A stretch of 50,442 bases of DNA from Clostridia bacterium (GCA_017430535.1 JAFRMR010000015.1:1-50442); one strand, 5' to 3'. Positions 33,710-42,702 are shown, numbered from the stretch's first letter. Numbers and translations: made by a program. The notes: generated by a model not told the origin, from the letters alone.

Positions 33710-33737
33710 CAATCAGGGGGACGGTTCCTATGATTGA
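33710..33737 (+). repeat. REP-like palindrome, copy 2, abutting the transposase stop
   Basis: CAATCAGGGGGACGGTTCC followed by TATGATTGA ends directly at the last base of the transposase gene. Tight linkage of a palindrome to its RAYT gene is typical of the parental element. Confidence 0.88.
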
Positions 33738-34484
33738 TTATATTCTCTGTATTGTATAGTAAGATTCACCCGTTAATCGTGATATCTGTCTGATTGAAAG
33801 TCCGTTATCTTTAAGCTTTGCAATCAATGCGTTTTTCTTTTTTTGCTCTAAGCTTTGGAACTCTTCTGCAGATTGGCACTTTGTCAGGTTGCGCATTATG
33901 CGGGCCGCCTTTTCATCGCTGATTCTTGACCGCTCTTTCTCAATCAACTCAACACCGCTGTCATCATTTTCCTTTTTGTGAAATTTCTCAAATTCTTTTC
34001 CCGGCAGCATTCCTTTAACAAGTTCTCCGTTAATAATGCCGCCTCCGTTCAGGTACTCCGAATAACTGCTGTATTGATAGCTTTCGGGCTTTGAGCAAAG
34101 CCCGGCTTTCACCGGGTTAAAGTGTATATACCGCAACACGGTTAAAAAATACTCATCATCTTCAACCGGCTCGCTCCTGTATCTGTCCTGAAAAAGGTGT
34201 CCCGATCTTGAATATTTTGTGTTGAACCAATAAGCATAACCGCCGGCAAGTCTCTTGATTGTTGTTTCAATCGGTTCTTTACCTTCTTTAATCAGGAGAT
34301 GAATGTGGTTTGACATAAGACAATAAGCGTAAATCTCTGCACCGCCTTTTTCTTCACAGCCTTTTATCAGATCCAGCATTTTAATATAATCCTGGCGGTC
34401 TTCAAATATATTTTGCTTATTGATTCCTCTGTGCATAATGTGATAAATACCCGATTCCGATTTTCTTCTTGCCGTTCTTGGCAT
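33738..34484 (-). CDS. REP-associated tyrosine transposase (RAYT, Transposase_17/Y1 HUH family)
   Basis: This protein of about 248 residues starts MPRTARRKSES. It has the family signature GIYHIMHRGINKQNIF, the HUH metal motif in MSNHIHLLIKE, FQDRYRSEPVEDDEYFLTVLRYIHFNPVKAG with the candidate nucleophilic tyrosines, and a C-terminal helix-turn-helix (LKDNGLSIRQISRLTGESYYTIQRI). The ATG at 34484 follows GAGG with 8-nt spacing and is preferred over a GTG at 34493. RAYTs cut single-stranded REP hairpins. Palindromes abut the stop (33710-33737) and lie downstream at 33618 and upstream at 34529, with six more farther away, consistent with a single-copy transposase serving many non-autonomous repeats. 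Confidence 0.93.
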   Translation of the reverse strand: MPRTARRKSESGIYHIMHRGINKQNIFEDRQDYIKMLDLIKGCEEKGGAEIYAYCLMSNHIHLLIKEGKEPIETTIKRLAGGYAYWFNTKYSRSGHLFQDRYRSEPVEDDEYFLTVLRYIHFNPVKAGLCSKPESYQYSSYSEYLNGGGIINGELVKGMLPGKEFEKFHKKENDDSGVELIEKERSRISDEKAARIMRNLTKCQSAEEFQSLEQKKKNALIAKLKDNGLSIRQISRLTGESYYTIQRI

Positions 34485-34508
34485 GATTATCACCTCGGGT
34501 TAAGTATA

Positions 34509-34979
34509 TCACTTCTCGCTTTTACTGTCAATCAGCGGAACCGTCCCCCTGATTGATACTCCGGCGAGAACACTGTCAATTTTTTCTTTCTCTTCGCCGT
34601 GAAGTTCTACGGTGCTTGAGTTGCCGAGCAGACCTTTAGACATGTCATAAAAAATCTCATTGGTGACACCGAAAGGGTTTTTCTCAATATAAATAGTATA
34701 ATCTTTGCCGCCGTAAAACACCACGTCTGCGGTTTCGGGATGGTTTGCGATTATAGATTTTATTATTTCCGACTCTTCATCGTTTAAATATATCATTCTG
34801 CCGTTGTGTTCAATAAGAATACGGCCGTTTTTGTTTTGGGGAGCATCTGTAACAGAGCTTGTAAGCGTTGTAATTTCATTGCCTAACTTATTTTTTGCCG
34901 ATGATAAAACAGGAATAAGCACAACAGCAACCAACAAGACTATTATGACAACAGCGGCAATCAGTTTAATATATTTCAT
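34509..34979 (-). CDS. Membrane-anchored protein with REP-encoded C-terminus
   Basis: This protein of about 156 residues has an N-terminal transmembrane helix (LIAAVVIIVLLVAVVLIPVL) and an extracytoplasmic domain of unknown family. The ATG at 34979 is 7 nt after GAGGG. The last ~15 residues (SIRGTVPLIDSKSEK) are encoded by REP copy 3 (34529-34556), indicating that insertion of the repeat replaced or extended the original C-terminus. It may be a damaged gene. It sits between the transposase and a lipoprotein gene. Confidence 0.65.
   Translation of the reverse strand: MKYIKLIAAVVIIVLLVAVVLIPVLSSAKNKLGNEITTLTSSVTDAPQNKNGRILIEHNGRMIYLNDEESEIIKSIIANHPETADVVFYGGKDYTIYIEKNPFGVTNEIFYDMSKGLLGNSSTVELHGEEKEKIDSVLAGVSIRGTVPLIDSKSEK
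34529..34556 (-). repeat. REP-like palindrome, copy 3, inside a coding end
   Basis: CAATCAGCGGAACCGTCCCC followed by CTGATTGA, in reverse orientation to copies 1 and 2. It is translated as the end of the 156-residue membrane protein. Confidence 0.87.
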
Positions 34980-35001
34980 CACAATTCCCTCGCAAACATC
35001 G

Positions 35002-35493
35002 TTAATATCCCCATGTCACCAGTTTCCAGTTGCCGGTTTCTGAGCGGCCGAGCCACCATTGCCAAGCGATGTAATCTTCATCTTCTTCAAAGCTGTTAAA
35101 ATCAACTAATTGATCCAAATAAGTTCTTTTGGGAGTGTGAAAATCACTTTCAAACATTATACATTGAGTAAAAACTTCCTTGTTGTCATTTGAAGCTTCG
35201 ATTTCGTTAAGATCGTTAACATTTTGTTCACTGCACTCATCATCCGAAACATAATAAATTTTTTTAAGAGTACATCCTTTCCAGGTGCTGAATTCAGCTT
35301 TGATCAATTCTATTGCGGCATCCATATCCTCTTTGGAATAAATTTCCGATTCCCCGTAATCAATTTGAACATTTGCAACGGGATCAACGGGCGAGGAGTT
35401 TTTTGAACATCCCGAAAAAAATGAGCAAGATGCCAAAATTAAAGCAACAACGCTAAATACAGAAATCAACTTTCTATTTTCATTACGGTTCAT
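35002..35493 (-). CDS. Small secreted lipoprotein
   Basis: This protein of about 163 residues has a signal sequence with lipobox (CSFFSGC, cysteine at about residue 29 from the chosen start). The mature domain ends CIMFESDFHTP...DEDYIAWQWWLGRSETGNWKLVTWGY, a pattern I associate with abundant uncharacterised lipoproteins of gut Clostridia. ATG at 35493 (MNRNENRK) is 8 nt after AGAGG and preferred over GTG at 35502. Lipid modification is predicted; function is unknown. Confidence 0.72.
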   Translation of the reverse strand: MNRNENRKLISVFSVVALILASCSFFSGCSKNSSPVDPVANVQIDYGESEIYSKEDMDAAIELIKAEFSTWKGCTLKKIYYVSDDECSEQNVNDLNEIEASNDNKEVFTQCIMFESDFHTPKRTYLDQLVDFNSFEEDEDYIAWQWWLGRSETGNWKLVTWGY

Positions 35494-35514
35494 ATGCTTC
35501 ACCTCTGAATTATT

Positions 35515-35976
35515 TTATAATTGCCGAGAATGAATAGCTTTAATCGGTATTAACCCAAACAAAAACGGAAAAACACGGATGAATAAAACAAGCAAAAAAT
35601 GATTTAACTGTATTTTTTGCAGTGTTTTCATAAGCATCAAAGGCAATTCGCCTGTTATTATTTCTGCAACACTTGCAACAGAAACAAAAGCCGCTGCCAG
35701 ACCAAACAGAACTGCAAGCACCGAAAGCAGTATGTTTACGGCGCTGCTTTTTGGGTGTGCCAAAATATCTGATAATAACATTTTACACGCAACGCCGCAC
35801 AAAAAGCAACCTATAGTGGGCACAATCATGTAATAAACCGAATAATATGCAGTGAAGGTATGGGCCGAGTATGTTTTCAGCTGAGGCGCAGCGAATAATT
35901 GAACAAGCAAAATTATAACAACTGACAGCCCGACAATTATATGACGGGGTCTTAAGTTGAATTTCAGATTTTCCAT
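35515..35976 (-). CDS. Small integral membrane protein
   Basis: This 153-residue protein has about four transmembrane segments (HIIVGLSVVIILLVQLFAA; YYMIVPTIGCFLCGVACKML; AVNILLSVLAVLFGLAAAFV; HFLLVLFIRVFPFLFGLIPI). There is no recognisable domain. It is 12 bp from the lipoprotein gene and probably co-transcribed with it. Confidence 0.6.
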   Translation of the reverse strand: MENLKFNLRPRHIIVGLSVVIILLVQLFAAPQLKTYSAHTFTAYYSVYYMIVPTIGCFLCGVACKMLLSDILAHPKSSAVNILLSVLAVLFGLAAAFVSVASVAEIITGELPLMLMKTLQKIQLNHFLLVLFIRVFPFLFGLIPIKAIHSRQL

Positions 35977-36008
35977 ATTATTATTTATAATATCCTTCCA
36001 TTAATATT

Positions 36009-36047
36009 CAATCAGAGGAACCGATCAGAGGAACCGCCCCCTGATTG
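36009..36047 (-). repeat. REP-like palindrome, copy 4, with internal partial duplication
   Basis: CAATCAGAGGAACCG is followed by a second ATCAGAGGAACCG and then CCCCCTGATTG. The left arm is duplicated. It lies between the 153-residue membrane gene and the 193-residue secreted protein gene. Confidence 0.8.
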
Positions 36048-36054
36048 AAGCATC

Positions 36055-36633
36055 TTAAAACAAGGTTTTAAAAAGCAAAGCAAATGGATATTCAAATGCA
36101 ATCAACAAAAAATCTAAGGCAGGCAACAGCCACATTGTTACTATTGCGCCGGGAACCATCGCAGACACTGCTCCCCAATCCAAATTGTTTTTTAATGTCT
36201 CTGCCTTTGTTCGCACGTATACCTTGGCGGTATCTGTTTTTATTATTTCGCCATTGGCGGAAACTAAATTTGCGGTTATTTCTGCATCTCCGCTTTCAGT
36301 GGCAGTAATGTGGGCAATTTCCCCAGTAATAATAATATCTTTATTTGCCACGGCGGCTTCATCCGCGAGAGCTTCATTAGAATCCAGTTTACATGATCCG
36401 GTAACTATCCACTCAATATGCAAATTCTTTTCTTCGAAAGCTTCCTTACCAACCACAACTTTGTATGTTAATTTATCGCCTATGGAAGCTTTTCCGTCAT
36501 CTTTTACAACATCATAATCAATTCTTCTTAAAAAGAAATGATAATTTATTTCTTCATTTTCGGCAAAAGCGGATAAGTTAAAACAGGAAAGCAGTAATGC
36601 AACTGCGGAAATAATGCAGATAATTCTTTTCAT
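36055..36633 (-). CDS. Secreted Ig-like protein with hydrophobic C-terminal tail
   Basis: This 193-residue protein uses the ATG at 36633 (MKRIICIISAVALL), after GATAGGAGG; a longer frame begins inside REP copy 5 and is not used. After the signal peptide comes one Ig-like domain ending ANLVSANGEIIKTDTAKVYVRT, then a C-terminal hydrophobic segment (VPGAIVTMWLLPALDFLLIAF). The DxxGxxLxxDTxxVxV signature and hydrophobic tail recur in the next four genes, making a paralogous family. Function is unknown; it is a likely envelope protein. Confidence 0.65.
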   Translation of the reverse strand: MKRIICIISAVALLLSCFNLSAFAENEEINYHFFLRRIDYDVVKDDGKASIGDKLTYKVVVGKEAFEEKNLHIEWIVTGSCKLDSNEALADEAAVANKDIIITGEIAHITATESGDAEITANLVSANGEIIKTDTAKVYVRTKAETLKNNLDWGAVSAMVPGAIVTMWLLPALDFLLIAFEYPFALLFKTLF

Positions 36634-36656
36634 AATATTGCCTCCTATCAGTATTT

Positions 36657-36684
36657 CAATCATAGGAACAGTCCCCCCCTGATT
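36657..36684 (-). repeat. REP-like palindrome, copy 5 (degenerate)
   Basis: CAATCATAGGAACAGTCCCC, then CCCTGATTAA. Several bases differ from consensus and the right arm is imperfect. Confidence 0.75.
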
Positions 36685-36699
36685 AACTACTCTAGTATC

Positions 36700-37566
36700 T
36701 TAACCGCTGAACACGGACAGTCCCATAAGCATCGCAAATAAAGATGTCAAGTATGCAAAAGCAGGAATAACAGAAAATGCAATTTTGATATTATATTTAA
36801 GCGCTTCCGAAAAAGAGGTTTTTACCGATATTGTATCTGATACAATTAACTCTCCCATAACATCGCATAGTTCAAGTGTTAATGGGGTTTCTTTTATACT
36901 ATGTGCATAAACAGTTATCTCTCCCGGCTTTTTCTCCCCTATGCTAACGCTGTCGGCTTTTTCAATTTTAGTCCTTGTAAAATCTATCCTTTTTTCTGCC
37001 GAATAGCATTCATATTTAAGAATTGTCGGTTCATTTGCTTTAACCGTAACTTGGTCACCTGCTATAAATTCACAATATGGCTCAGGCTGAGTTCCGTTAA
37101 AATAAACCTTAATATGCTTTTCACTTTGAAAATCAGTAGCTTTCTTTACTTTATTCCATTCACTTTCTGAACCAGCATAACTTATAACCGTTTTGTCACA
37201 GTCTGGTTTATTACTGCTATAGAACAACTTGCCGATAGACTTCAAGCTCTTTGGCATTTTGATAATGTATACACCATCAGCCTGTGTAAAAGCATAATCA
37301 CCTATAGAAGTAATTCCCTCTTTTATGGTAATTACACCTATACTGTACTTTAGCCAAGAAGCTTCGTTTTGTTCGCTAAAGTTACTCATTTTACCATTTC
37401 CGCTAATTATTAATTCACCGGAATCAAACAAAGTCCAGTTCACATTATCTTTTTCAGTCTCCCCACATTTGCCGGAAGCAACAATATTATTATCGGCAAG
37501 TGCAGGAATTGAGCAAACCGAGATAATCATCAAAAAACATAGTATTAAAGGAATTATCTTTTTCAT
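36700..37566 (-). CDS. BspA-type LRR protein with Ig-like domain and hydrophobic tail
   Basis: In this 288-residue protein a signal peptide (1-24) is followed by the BspA-type N-terminal pattern SGKCG...VNWTLFDSGELIISGNGKM and a short LRR_5 segment (ITSIGDYAF). Then come SYAGSESEWNKVK, an Ig-like domain (~155-255) and a hydrophobic tail (VIPAFAYLTSLFAMLMGLSVF). Such proteins are surface adhesins or protein-binding factors in gut Clostridia. ATG follows CAAGGAGG. Its architecture is shared with the gene at 37927. Confidence 0.77.
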   Translation of the reverse strand: MKKIIPLILCFLMIISVCSIPALADNNIVASGKCGETEKDNVNWTLFDSGELIISGNGKMSNFSEQNEASWLKYSIGVITIKEGITSIGDYAFTQADGVYIIKMPKSLKSIGKLFYSSNKPDCDKTVISYAGSESEWNKVKKATDFQSEKHIKVYFNGTQPEPYCEFIAGDQVTVKANEPTILKYECYSAEKRIDFTRTKIEKADSVSIGEKKPGEITVYAHSIKETPLTLELCDVMGELIVSDTISVKTSFSEALKYNIKIAFSVIPAFAYLTSLFAMLMGLSVFSG

Positions 37567-37591
37567 AATACACCTCCTTGACCGGTTGTGA

Positions 37592-37900
37592 TTATATGCT
37601 TTTCTTTTGTATATTTTCTTTTATCCTCATAATTATTTCAGAAACTGTATCATATGGTGAAGAAAGAACAGCACCGATAAACCCTGCTGTTACAATGCTG
37701 CTTAATAAAAATTCAAAGTATTGGAATGGCATCAGGCTTTTAACTGTTTCAAGAATATTTTCATTCTTAATGCTGATTTGTATTGTATCCTCGGCAATGC
37801 TTTTTCCGTTTTCCACTAGTTCAACTTTGAGATTTGCGTTGCCTGCTTTTTTCGGCATTAAAGAAATAAGTTGTGTGTTTTGGTTTGTTTTTATATTTTA
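37592..37900 (-). pseudogene. 5'-truncated fragment of the Ig-like/tail protein family
   Basis: The frame encodes only the end of an Ig-like domain (PKKAGNANLKVELVENGKSIAEDTIQISIK) plus the hydrophobic tail region (FQYFEFLLSSIVTAGFIGAVL). In-frame codons extend about 14 residues upstream of the first ATG to a stop, still resembling the domain (QNTQLISL), but no signal peptide or start with a ribosome binding site exists. It is probably the remnant of a deleted or recombined paralogue of its neighbours. Confidence 0.65.
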
Positions 37901-37926
37901 ATGCCCTCCATGTTATTTATCAGATA

Positions 37927-38847
37927 TTAAACTATGAATAATAAGCGTAAAGCCAGGGCAAAAGGAAATAGCATATATATTGGTATGTGTTCTATGAAAT
38001 AATCACTTTTTTCATTCAGTGGCATCGGAGTTACCTCCACAGTTACGGAATCTTCAGAAAGAACCGTTCCGTCAGAATCAACGAGAGAAAGATGAATTGT
38101 ACGTTCGCCGGCTCTTCCGTAACTGCGCCGCCATGAATCTGCACCGTGTTGACCGTATCTGGTCCAGTCACCCTTGTAATCGCCCCATCCAAGCCAGAAA
38201 ATGCTGAATTCATTTAGCTTATAGCCGAAATCCCATTCGAGCTTTGCGTCATGACAATCACCGAGGCAAAAATCGGCACAACCTTCAAAAAACTCATACT
38301 GCCCGATCCGATTGCCGCCCATCAGAACTATTTTGCAATAAGGAACTGCTGTTTTTCCGTTAAAGGTCAGAATATAATTTTCGCTTTGCAGCGCCGCTTT
38401 TGTTGATTCCGATATATTTATTTTCCGCCACTCTTCTTCAGTCCCTGAATAGCTGATAACAGTTTTAAACTTAAATGGATCAGTTTTTGCCGCGTTCCAA
38501 AACACATTTTCACCGATTTTTTCCAGACTGCGCGGCAATGAAATTTTCGGTATATCACCATGGTTTTTCCAAAAAGCGTAATTGCCGATTGATGTAATAC
38601 CTTCTTCAACTATTATTTCATTGTAATAATTGTGCCAGGGTGACCATTCTTCAGAATAAGGTTCCGTAAAATCTTTCATATCGCCGCTGCCCTCTATTTT
38701 CAGAACACCGTCGTCATACTCTGTCCATTTTACATCAAACTGATTGTCCGCCCCGCAAAAGCCGCTGCTTATTGTATCTGCATTTGCAACCGTAATACAG
38801 CCAAGCACCGTAATCAGCGCGAAAATAACCGATAAAAAATTTTTCAT
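37927..38847 (-). CDS. BspA-type LRR protein with Ig-like domain and hydrophobic tail
   Basis: This 306-residue protein has a signal peptide (1-23), then SGFCG...VKWTEYDDGVLKIEGSGDM, a single LRR_5 unit (EEGITSIGNYAFW), and SYSGTEEEWRKI (a spacer motif shared with the gene at 36700). An Ig-like domain ends LVDSDGTVLSEDSVTVEVTP, and the hydrophobic tail is IPIYMLFPFALALRLLFIV. ATG follows AAGGGAGC. It is a paralogue of the 288-residue protein, and the array suggests local duplication. Confidence 0.75.
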   Translation of the reverse strand: MKNFLSVIFALITVLGCITVANADTISSGFCGADNQFDVKWTEYDDGVLKIEGSGDMKDFTEPYSEEWSPWHNYYNEIIVEEGITSIGNYAFWKNHGDIPKISLPRSLEKIGENVFWNAAKTDPFKFKTVISYSGTEEEWRKINISESTKAALQSENYILTFNGKTAVPYCKIVLMGGNRIGQYEFFEGCADFCLGDCHDAKLEWDFGYKLNEFSIFWLGWGDYKGDWTRYGQHGADSWRRSYGRAGERTIHLSLVDSDGTVLSEDSVTVEVTPMPLNEKSDYFIEHIPIYMLFPFALALRLLFIV

Positions 38848-38871
38848 TTTTGCTCCCTTCTTTAACTCATA

Positions 38872-39720
38872 TTAAAATAAAAATCCGATATAGCCGAGAG
38901 GTATTGTAATCGGCATAAGCAAAACTCCCAACAACGGCAAACCTATTAAATATATTCCTGCTAAACCCGTTGTAGCAAAAGCGTTGGCTAAATAAAGCGG
39001 CAGCTGAACAATCCATTCAGGAGAAACTTTAACATTTGCGGTGTCGGTTGCAAGCAGTTCACCGTCAGGCGAATATAAATCGGCAGTAATAGTGCCGCCG
39101 ATTCCGATTGTAGATTTAATAGCAATACGCGTGTGGTCGGTGTAGGGCAAATACTCTCCGGTACAATTTGAATTTCTGTTTATTTTGATATCTCCGGTTG
39201 TTGAGTATTCGATATATGCATCATCATAACCTCCACCGCAATAATCCAAATCGAAGCCTTGATCTAATGCCGGCCAAGCCAATTCGAGGGTTTTGTTCTC
39301 GGTTCTGAATTTAATGAACGGCTTCGATGAGCTGGAATGAACAGAAGGAATAACTTCTACTTTTATTGTATCTTTATCAAGAATTGTTCCGTCGGGGTCA
39401 ACAAGTCCAACAGTGAAAAGCCCTGTTCCGTTTTTTTCTTCGGTAAACAGTGACACTGACTCTTTGTTCGGTTCTGCAGAATCTTCTTCCCTTACCGTTG
39501 CAAAAAAGCCTTCAACCGCATATTGGAGTTTGGCATTTTTATGTTCTCCTTTGTCGTACTGAACAAAGATTATGAAAGACTCTTCCGATTTGACTGTCAG
39601 CACCTTCCCATCGATATCAATGCGGCAGTAAGGGGCTTTTTCGTTTGCTGCAAACGGTATCAACGTGAAAGTCAGCATAAGAAAAACAGCACTCAACAGA
39701 ACAGCTGTAATCTTTTTCAT
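38872..39720 (-). CDS. Secreted two-Ig-domain protein with hydrophobic tail
   Basis: This 282-residue protein has a signal peptide (1-25) and two related Ig-like domains (~28-125 and ~130-235). Both end with the same signature, LVDPDGTILDKDTIKVEVIP and LYSPDGELLATDTANVKVSP. Long hydrophobic C-terminal segments follow (~240-282, ATTGLAGIYLIGLPLLGVLLMPITIPLGYIGF). It lacks the LRR part found in its neighbours. ATG follows AAGGAG. It is a probable envelope-associated protein of unknown role. Confidence 0.65.
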   Translation of the reverse strand: MKKITAVLLSAVFLMLTFTLIPFAANEKAPYCRIDIDGKVLTVKSEESFIIFVQYDKGEHKNAKLQYAVEGFFATVREEDSAEPNKESVSLFTEEKNGTGLFTVGLVDPDGTILDKDTIKVEVIPSVHSSSSKPFIKFRTENKTLELAWPALDQGFDLDYCGGGYDDAYIEYSTTGDIKINRNSNCTGEYLPYTDHTRIAIKSTIGIGGTITADLYSPDGELLATDTANVKVSPEWIVQLPLYLANAFATTGLAGIYLIGLPLLGVLLMPITIPLGYIGFLF

Positions 39721-39760
39721 AATACTACTCCTTATTTACTGATTTGTATGCTTATTAAAT

Positions 39761-41458
39761 TCATAATCTGCATTCGGTTTCAAATACTCCCGGAATAAAC
39801 AGATGAACAAAGAACCAGAACAGTTTGTCGAAAAAACCGTTTTTAATCTTTATTTCAAGATGATATTTCCACTGCGTATTGTCTTTTCGTGTTACGATAA
39901 CATCTACACTATAATTCTCTGTTGCATCTTTAACCTCAAGAGCAGAATCCGTTCCTGCGGGTTTTCCGTTGAGATACCACTGAACTTTCGCGCCTTCGGG
40001 AACAGATACTTTGTATTTTACAGTTGTTTTATATTCATATTCATATACGCTTTCCTGATACATATCAAAATAAACAAAATCTTCTGCTGCAGGGCCGTTT
40101 ACCGTAAGTTCCGGAATAGAAGAAATATCTGTATTGAAATGCCACTTTGCGTTTTCAAGATAACTGTTATAAAACCCGATTTTAATTCTATTCTTTTCAG
40201 CTTCAGTTCCGGTAAAATAAACATCTGTGATTTTTGAATCATTTTCAAAAGCCTGATCGTTTATTTCCTCCGGTTTGCCTCTGAATATAACCCGCTCAAG
40301 AGAGAAGCAGTAAGCAAAGGCTCCGCTTTTTATTGTCTTTATACCCGCGGAAACGGTAACAGTTCTCAGTTTGTTGCATTGGGCAAATGCATACTCGCCT
40401 AAATCCGTTACACTGTCTGGAAGTTCAATTCTGACAAGATTACTCGCTTCGAAAGCCCTGTCTCCTATGTTCGTTACGCTGTCTGGAATATTAATTTTTC
40501 TGAGATTTAAGCTGCCCGTAAACGCACCTGTTTCAATTAAGGATACACTTTCGGGAATTGTATATTCGCCACCTTCTCTTGCGGCTGGATAAAGAACAAG
40601 TTTTGTGAAGTCTTTATTGTAAAGAACGCCATATTTAAGTGCGAAAGCTTCATTGAATTTCCCGAGTTTTATTTCTTTAAGTAAACTGCAGTAATTAATT
40701 GCCCGCGGACACATCCATTGCAGACTACTGGGAATGGAGAGTGTTTTAATATCCCTTCCCCATAAAGCACCGCTCGCTATGATTCTTGTGCCTTCTTTGA
40801 TTATAAGAACATCAGGCAGACTTTCTTCAACTCCGAGGCGGTCTTCAGCCGTCAGAAGGTAACCATCATGATAAAGGAGTCCGTTTTCCCAGTTTGACTT
40901 GTCATCATAAAACGCCGTATGTCTGAAACATTCCGACATTATGAGTTCAACACTTTCGGGCAAAGTTATTTTCCTCAGGTTTTCGCAGTCTGTAAACGCA
41001 GAATACAAGTAATTGACACTTTCGGGAATTTCAACTGAAGTAAGCCCTGTACAGCCTGTGAACGCCGATTCTTCAATAGTCTGAAGTCCTTCATTAAGTT
41101 CTATTTCGGAAAGACCCGTGCAGCTTCCGAAAGCGCACACGCCTATGCTTATTATGCTGTCGGGAATAGTAACGTTTGTAATGCCTTTGCAGTTGCAAAA
41201 AGCATAATCACCTATATTTTTAACTCCGGGTTCAATTACAACGGATGAAAATTCACTGTCGCTCCATGGTGCTTCCCCATCTTTAAAACAATCTTTCATA
41301 AACCCGTTGCCGTAAATTGTAAGAGTCCCGTTTTCAACAGACCATTTGACAATATCTCCGTCGGCTCCGAATTCACCTGATACGGCGGCAAAGGCAGTTG
41401 AAGGCATATAAACAGCGATCATCAGAACACATAAAATAATCGCAGCTATTTTTTTCAT
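39761..41458 (-). CDS. BspA-type leucine-rich-repeat surface protein
   Basis: This 565-residue protein uses the ATG at 41458 (MKKIAAIILCVLM), after GGGAGG; an in-frame start 11 codons earlier lacks a site. Signal peptide, then SGEFGADGDIVKWSVENGTL and about ten LRR_5 units (ITNVTIPDSIISIGVCAFGSC type, ~65-420). An Ig-like domain follows (~430-535, KVQWYLNGKPAGTDSALEVK), with the tail NGFFDKLFWFFVHLFIPGVF. The tail resembles that of the 2532-residue adhesin. It is a likely cell-surface adhesin or ligand-binding protein. Confidence 0.83.
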   Translation of the reverse strand: MKKIAAIILCVLMIAVYMPSTAFAAVSGEFGADGDIVKWSVENGTLTIYGNGFMKDCFKDGEAPWSDSEFSSVVIEPGVKNIGDYAFCNCKGITNVTIPDSIISIGVCAFGSCTGLSEIELNEGLQTIEESAFTGCTGLTSVEIPESVNYLYSAFTDCENLRKITLPESVELIMSECFRHTAFYDDKSNWENGLLYHDGYLLTAEDRLGVEESLPDVLIIKEGTRIIASGALWGRDIKTLSIPSSLQWMCPRAINYCSLLKEIKLGKFNEAFALKYGVLYNKDFTKLVLYPAAREGGEYTIPESVSLIETGAFTGSLNLRKINIPDSVTNIGDRAFEASNLVRIELPDSVTDLGEYAFAQCNKLRTVTVSAGIKTIKSGAFAYCFSLERVIFRGKPEEINDQAFENDSKITDVYFTGTEAEKNRIKIGFYNSYLENAKWHFNTDISSIPELTVNGPAAEDFVYFDMYQESVYEYEYKTTVKYKVSVPEGAKVQWYLNGKPAGTDSALEVKDATENYSVDVIVTRKDNTQWKYHLEIKIKNGFFDKLFWFFVHLFIPGVFETECRL

Positions 41459-41499
41459 AACAATCCTCCCTGTTTTAATTTGCTTTTTCAAAAACCTTT

Positions 41500-42675
41500 T
41501 TACCGCCTGAAAATACTAATTATTGTTTCAAAAATGATTTTTAAATACTGCAGAGCGGTAATACACAACTCCAGTATTTTCTGAAACGCACCGCTGTCAC
41601 TCTGCTCCTCAACAATATTAAACAAAATTGTTGTGGTTCCGAAAAAATTCCCGATACCATTTATGGTGACTTTTGCGGTGCCGATATTTACATTTGATGA
41701 ATAACTTAAGGTATAATCTGTTCCTTCCCGCAAAGATTTACCATTGTATGTCAACCTTGGTTTCGGCGTAATTTCGCTGCCGGTATATGTTTGATCTGAA
41801 ATCCGGCCAACAGTTGCTTCACAGATACTGCGGGCAAGAATCACAAAGTTTACACTGCTAGTCAGCGCTTTAAACTTATTTATTCCGCTTATTTTTACAG
41901 TGGCAGTGCCGGCGTTTGTATTATTGTAGTATTTTACAGTGAAGTCGCTTCTGTTGCTCAGCTCTTTGCCTCCGGCAGTTACGCTTACTTCGGGCTTAAT
42001 GGCTTTGCCCGTATACCTCTGGTTTGGTATGGGCTCTACCACAAAGGTGCTCACCGGTATGCTGTTGCTCATAGCATAGCTGTAAGCGTAAGAATCCTCA
42101 AAACAGTATATGGTAATATTGCAACAGTTATCAAAGGCATCCGCCGCAATCTTTTTTATGCTGTCGGATATTATAACCGCGCCGAGATTTTCACAATCCG
42201 CGAAGACTTTGCTGTTTATTGCCGAAATATTGCTTCCGATTGAAACCGTTTCGAGTGATGAACATATTTCAAAAGCACCCGCGCCTATTTTTTCAAGGCA
42301 CTCCGGCAAATCCAATCTTACAAGATTACGGCAATTATAAAAAGCTTCTTCGCCGATTTCTTTAAGCGTTGCCGGTAATTTGATGCCTGTTGCCGTACAA
42401 TCACAAAAAACCCCGCTGTCAATCACAGTTACAGGATTACCGTTAATATTTTCCGGAATGGTAATCTCATCTGATTCGCCTGTATATCCGGTAATCATAA
42501 CAGAACTCTTATCTCCGTCTGATTCCACCGTGTATTCCCAGATGCCGTCCGGATTTTCCAAAAATTCAGAGCCCTGTGCCGATATATATAACAGACCGTT
42601 TGCCAAAGCAGCGGCCGATATTGTAATTATTGAAAGAGCAATGCAGATAACCTTTTTCAAATTATTCTTCAACAT
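41500..42675 (-). CDS. LRR surface protein with two MBG/YDG-like C-terminal domains
   Basis: This 391-residue protein has a signal peptide (1-30), an N-terminal DGIWEYTVESDG...SVMITGYTGESDEITIPENING domain and several LRR_5 units (~75-190). Two repeated domains (~210-370) contain YTGKAIKPEVSVTAGGKEL and YTGSEITPKPRLTYNGKSL, each followed by G(T/N)A.VKI.G. The tail IIFETIISIFRR is hydrophobic. The last ~190 residues before the tail are clearly paralogous to the end of the 1254-residue LRR protein. ATG follows AAGGAGGTGCA. Confidence 0.82.
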   Translation of the reverse strand: MLKNNLKKVICIALSIITISAAALANGLLYISAQGSEFLENPDGIWEYTVESDGDKSSVMITGYTGESDEITIPENINGNPVTVIDSGVFCDCTATGIKLPATLKEIGEEAFYNCRNLVRLDLPECLEKIGAGAFEICSSLETVSIGSNISAINSKVFADCENLGAVIISDSIKKIAADAFDNCCNITIYCFEDSYAYSYAMSNSIPVSTFVVEPIPNQRYTGKAIKPEVSVTAGGKELSNRSDFTVKYYNNTNAGTATVKISGINKFKALTSSVNFVILARSICEATVGRISDQTYTGSEITPKPRLTYNGKSLREGTDYTLSYSSNVNIGTAKVTINGIGNFFGTTTILFNIVEEQSDSGAFQKILELCITALQYLKIIFETIISIFRR

Positions 42676-42702
42676 TGCACCTCCTTAAAATCATTTATGA
42701 AC

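Noticed and set aside
36634-36663. Extended N-terminus (MIEILIGGN) of the 193-residue secreted protein
   Set aside because: These codons lie inside a REP repeat, and the downstream ATG has a proper ribosome binding site and begins a clean signal peptide.
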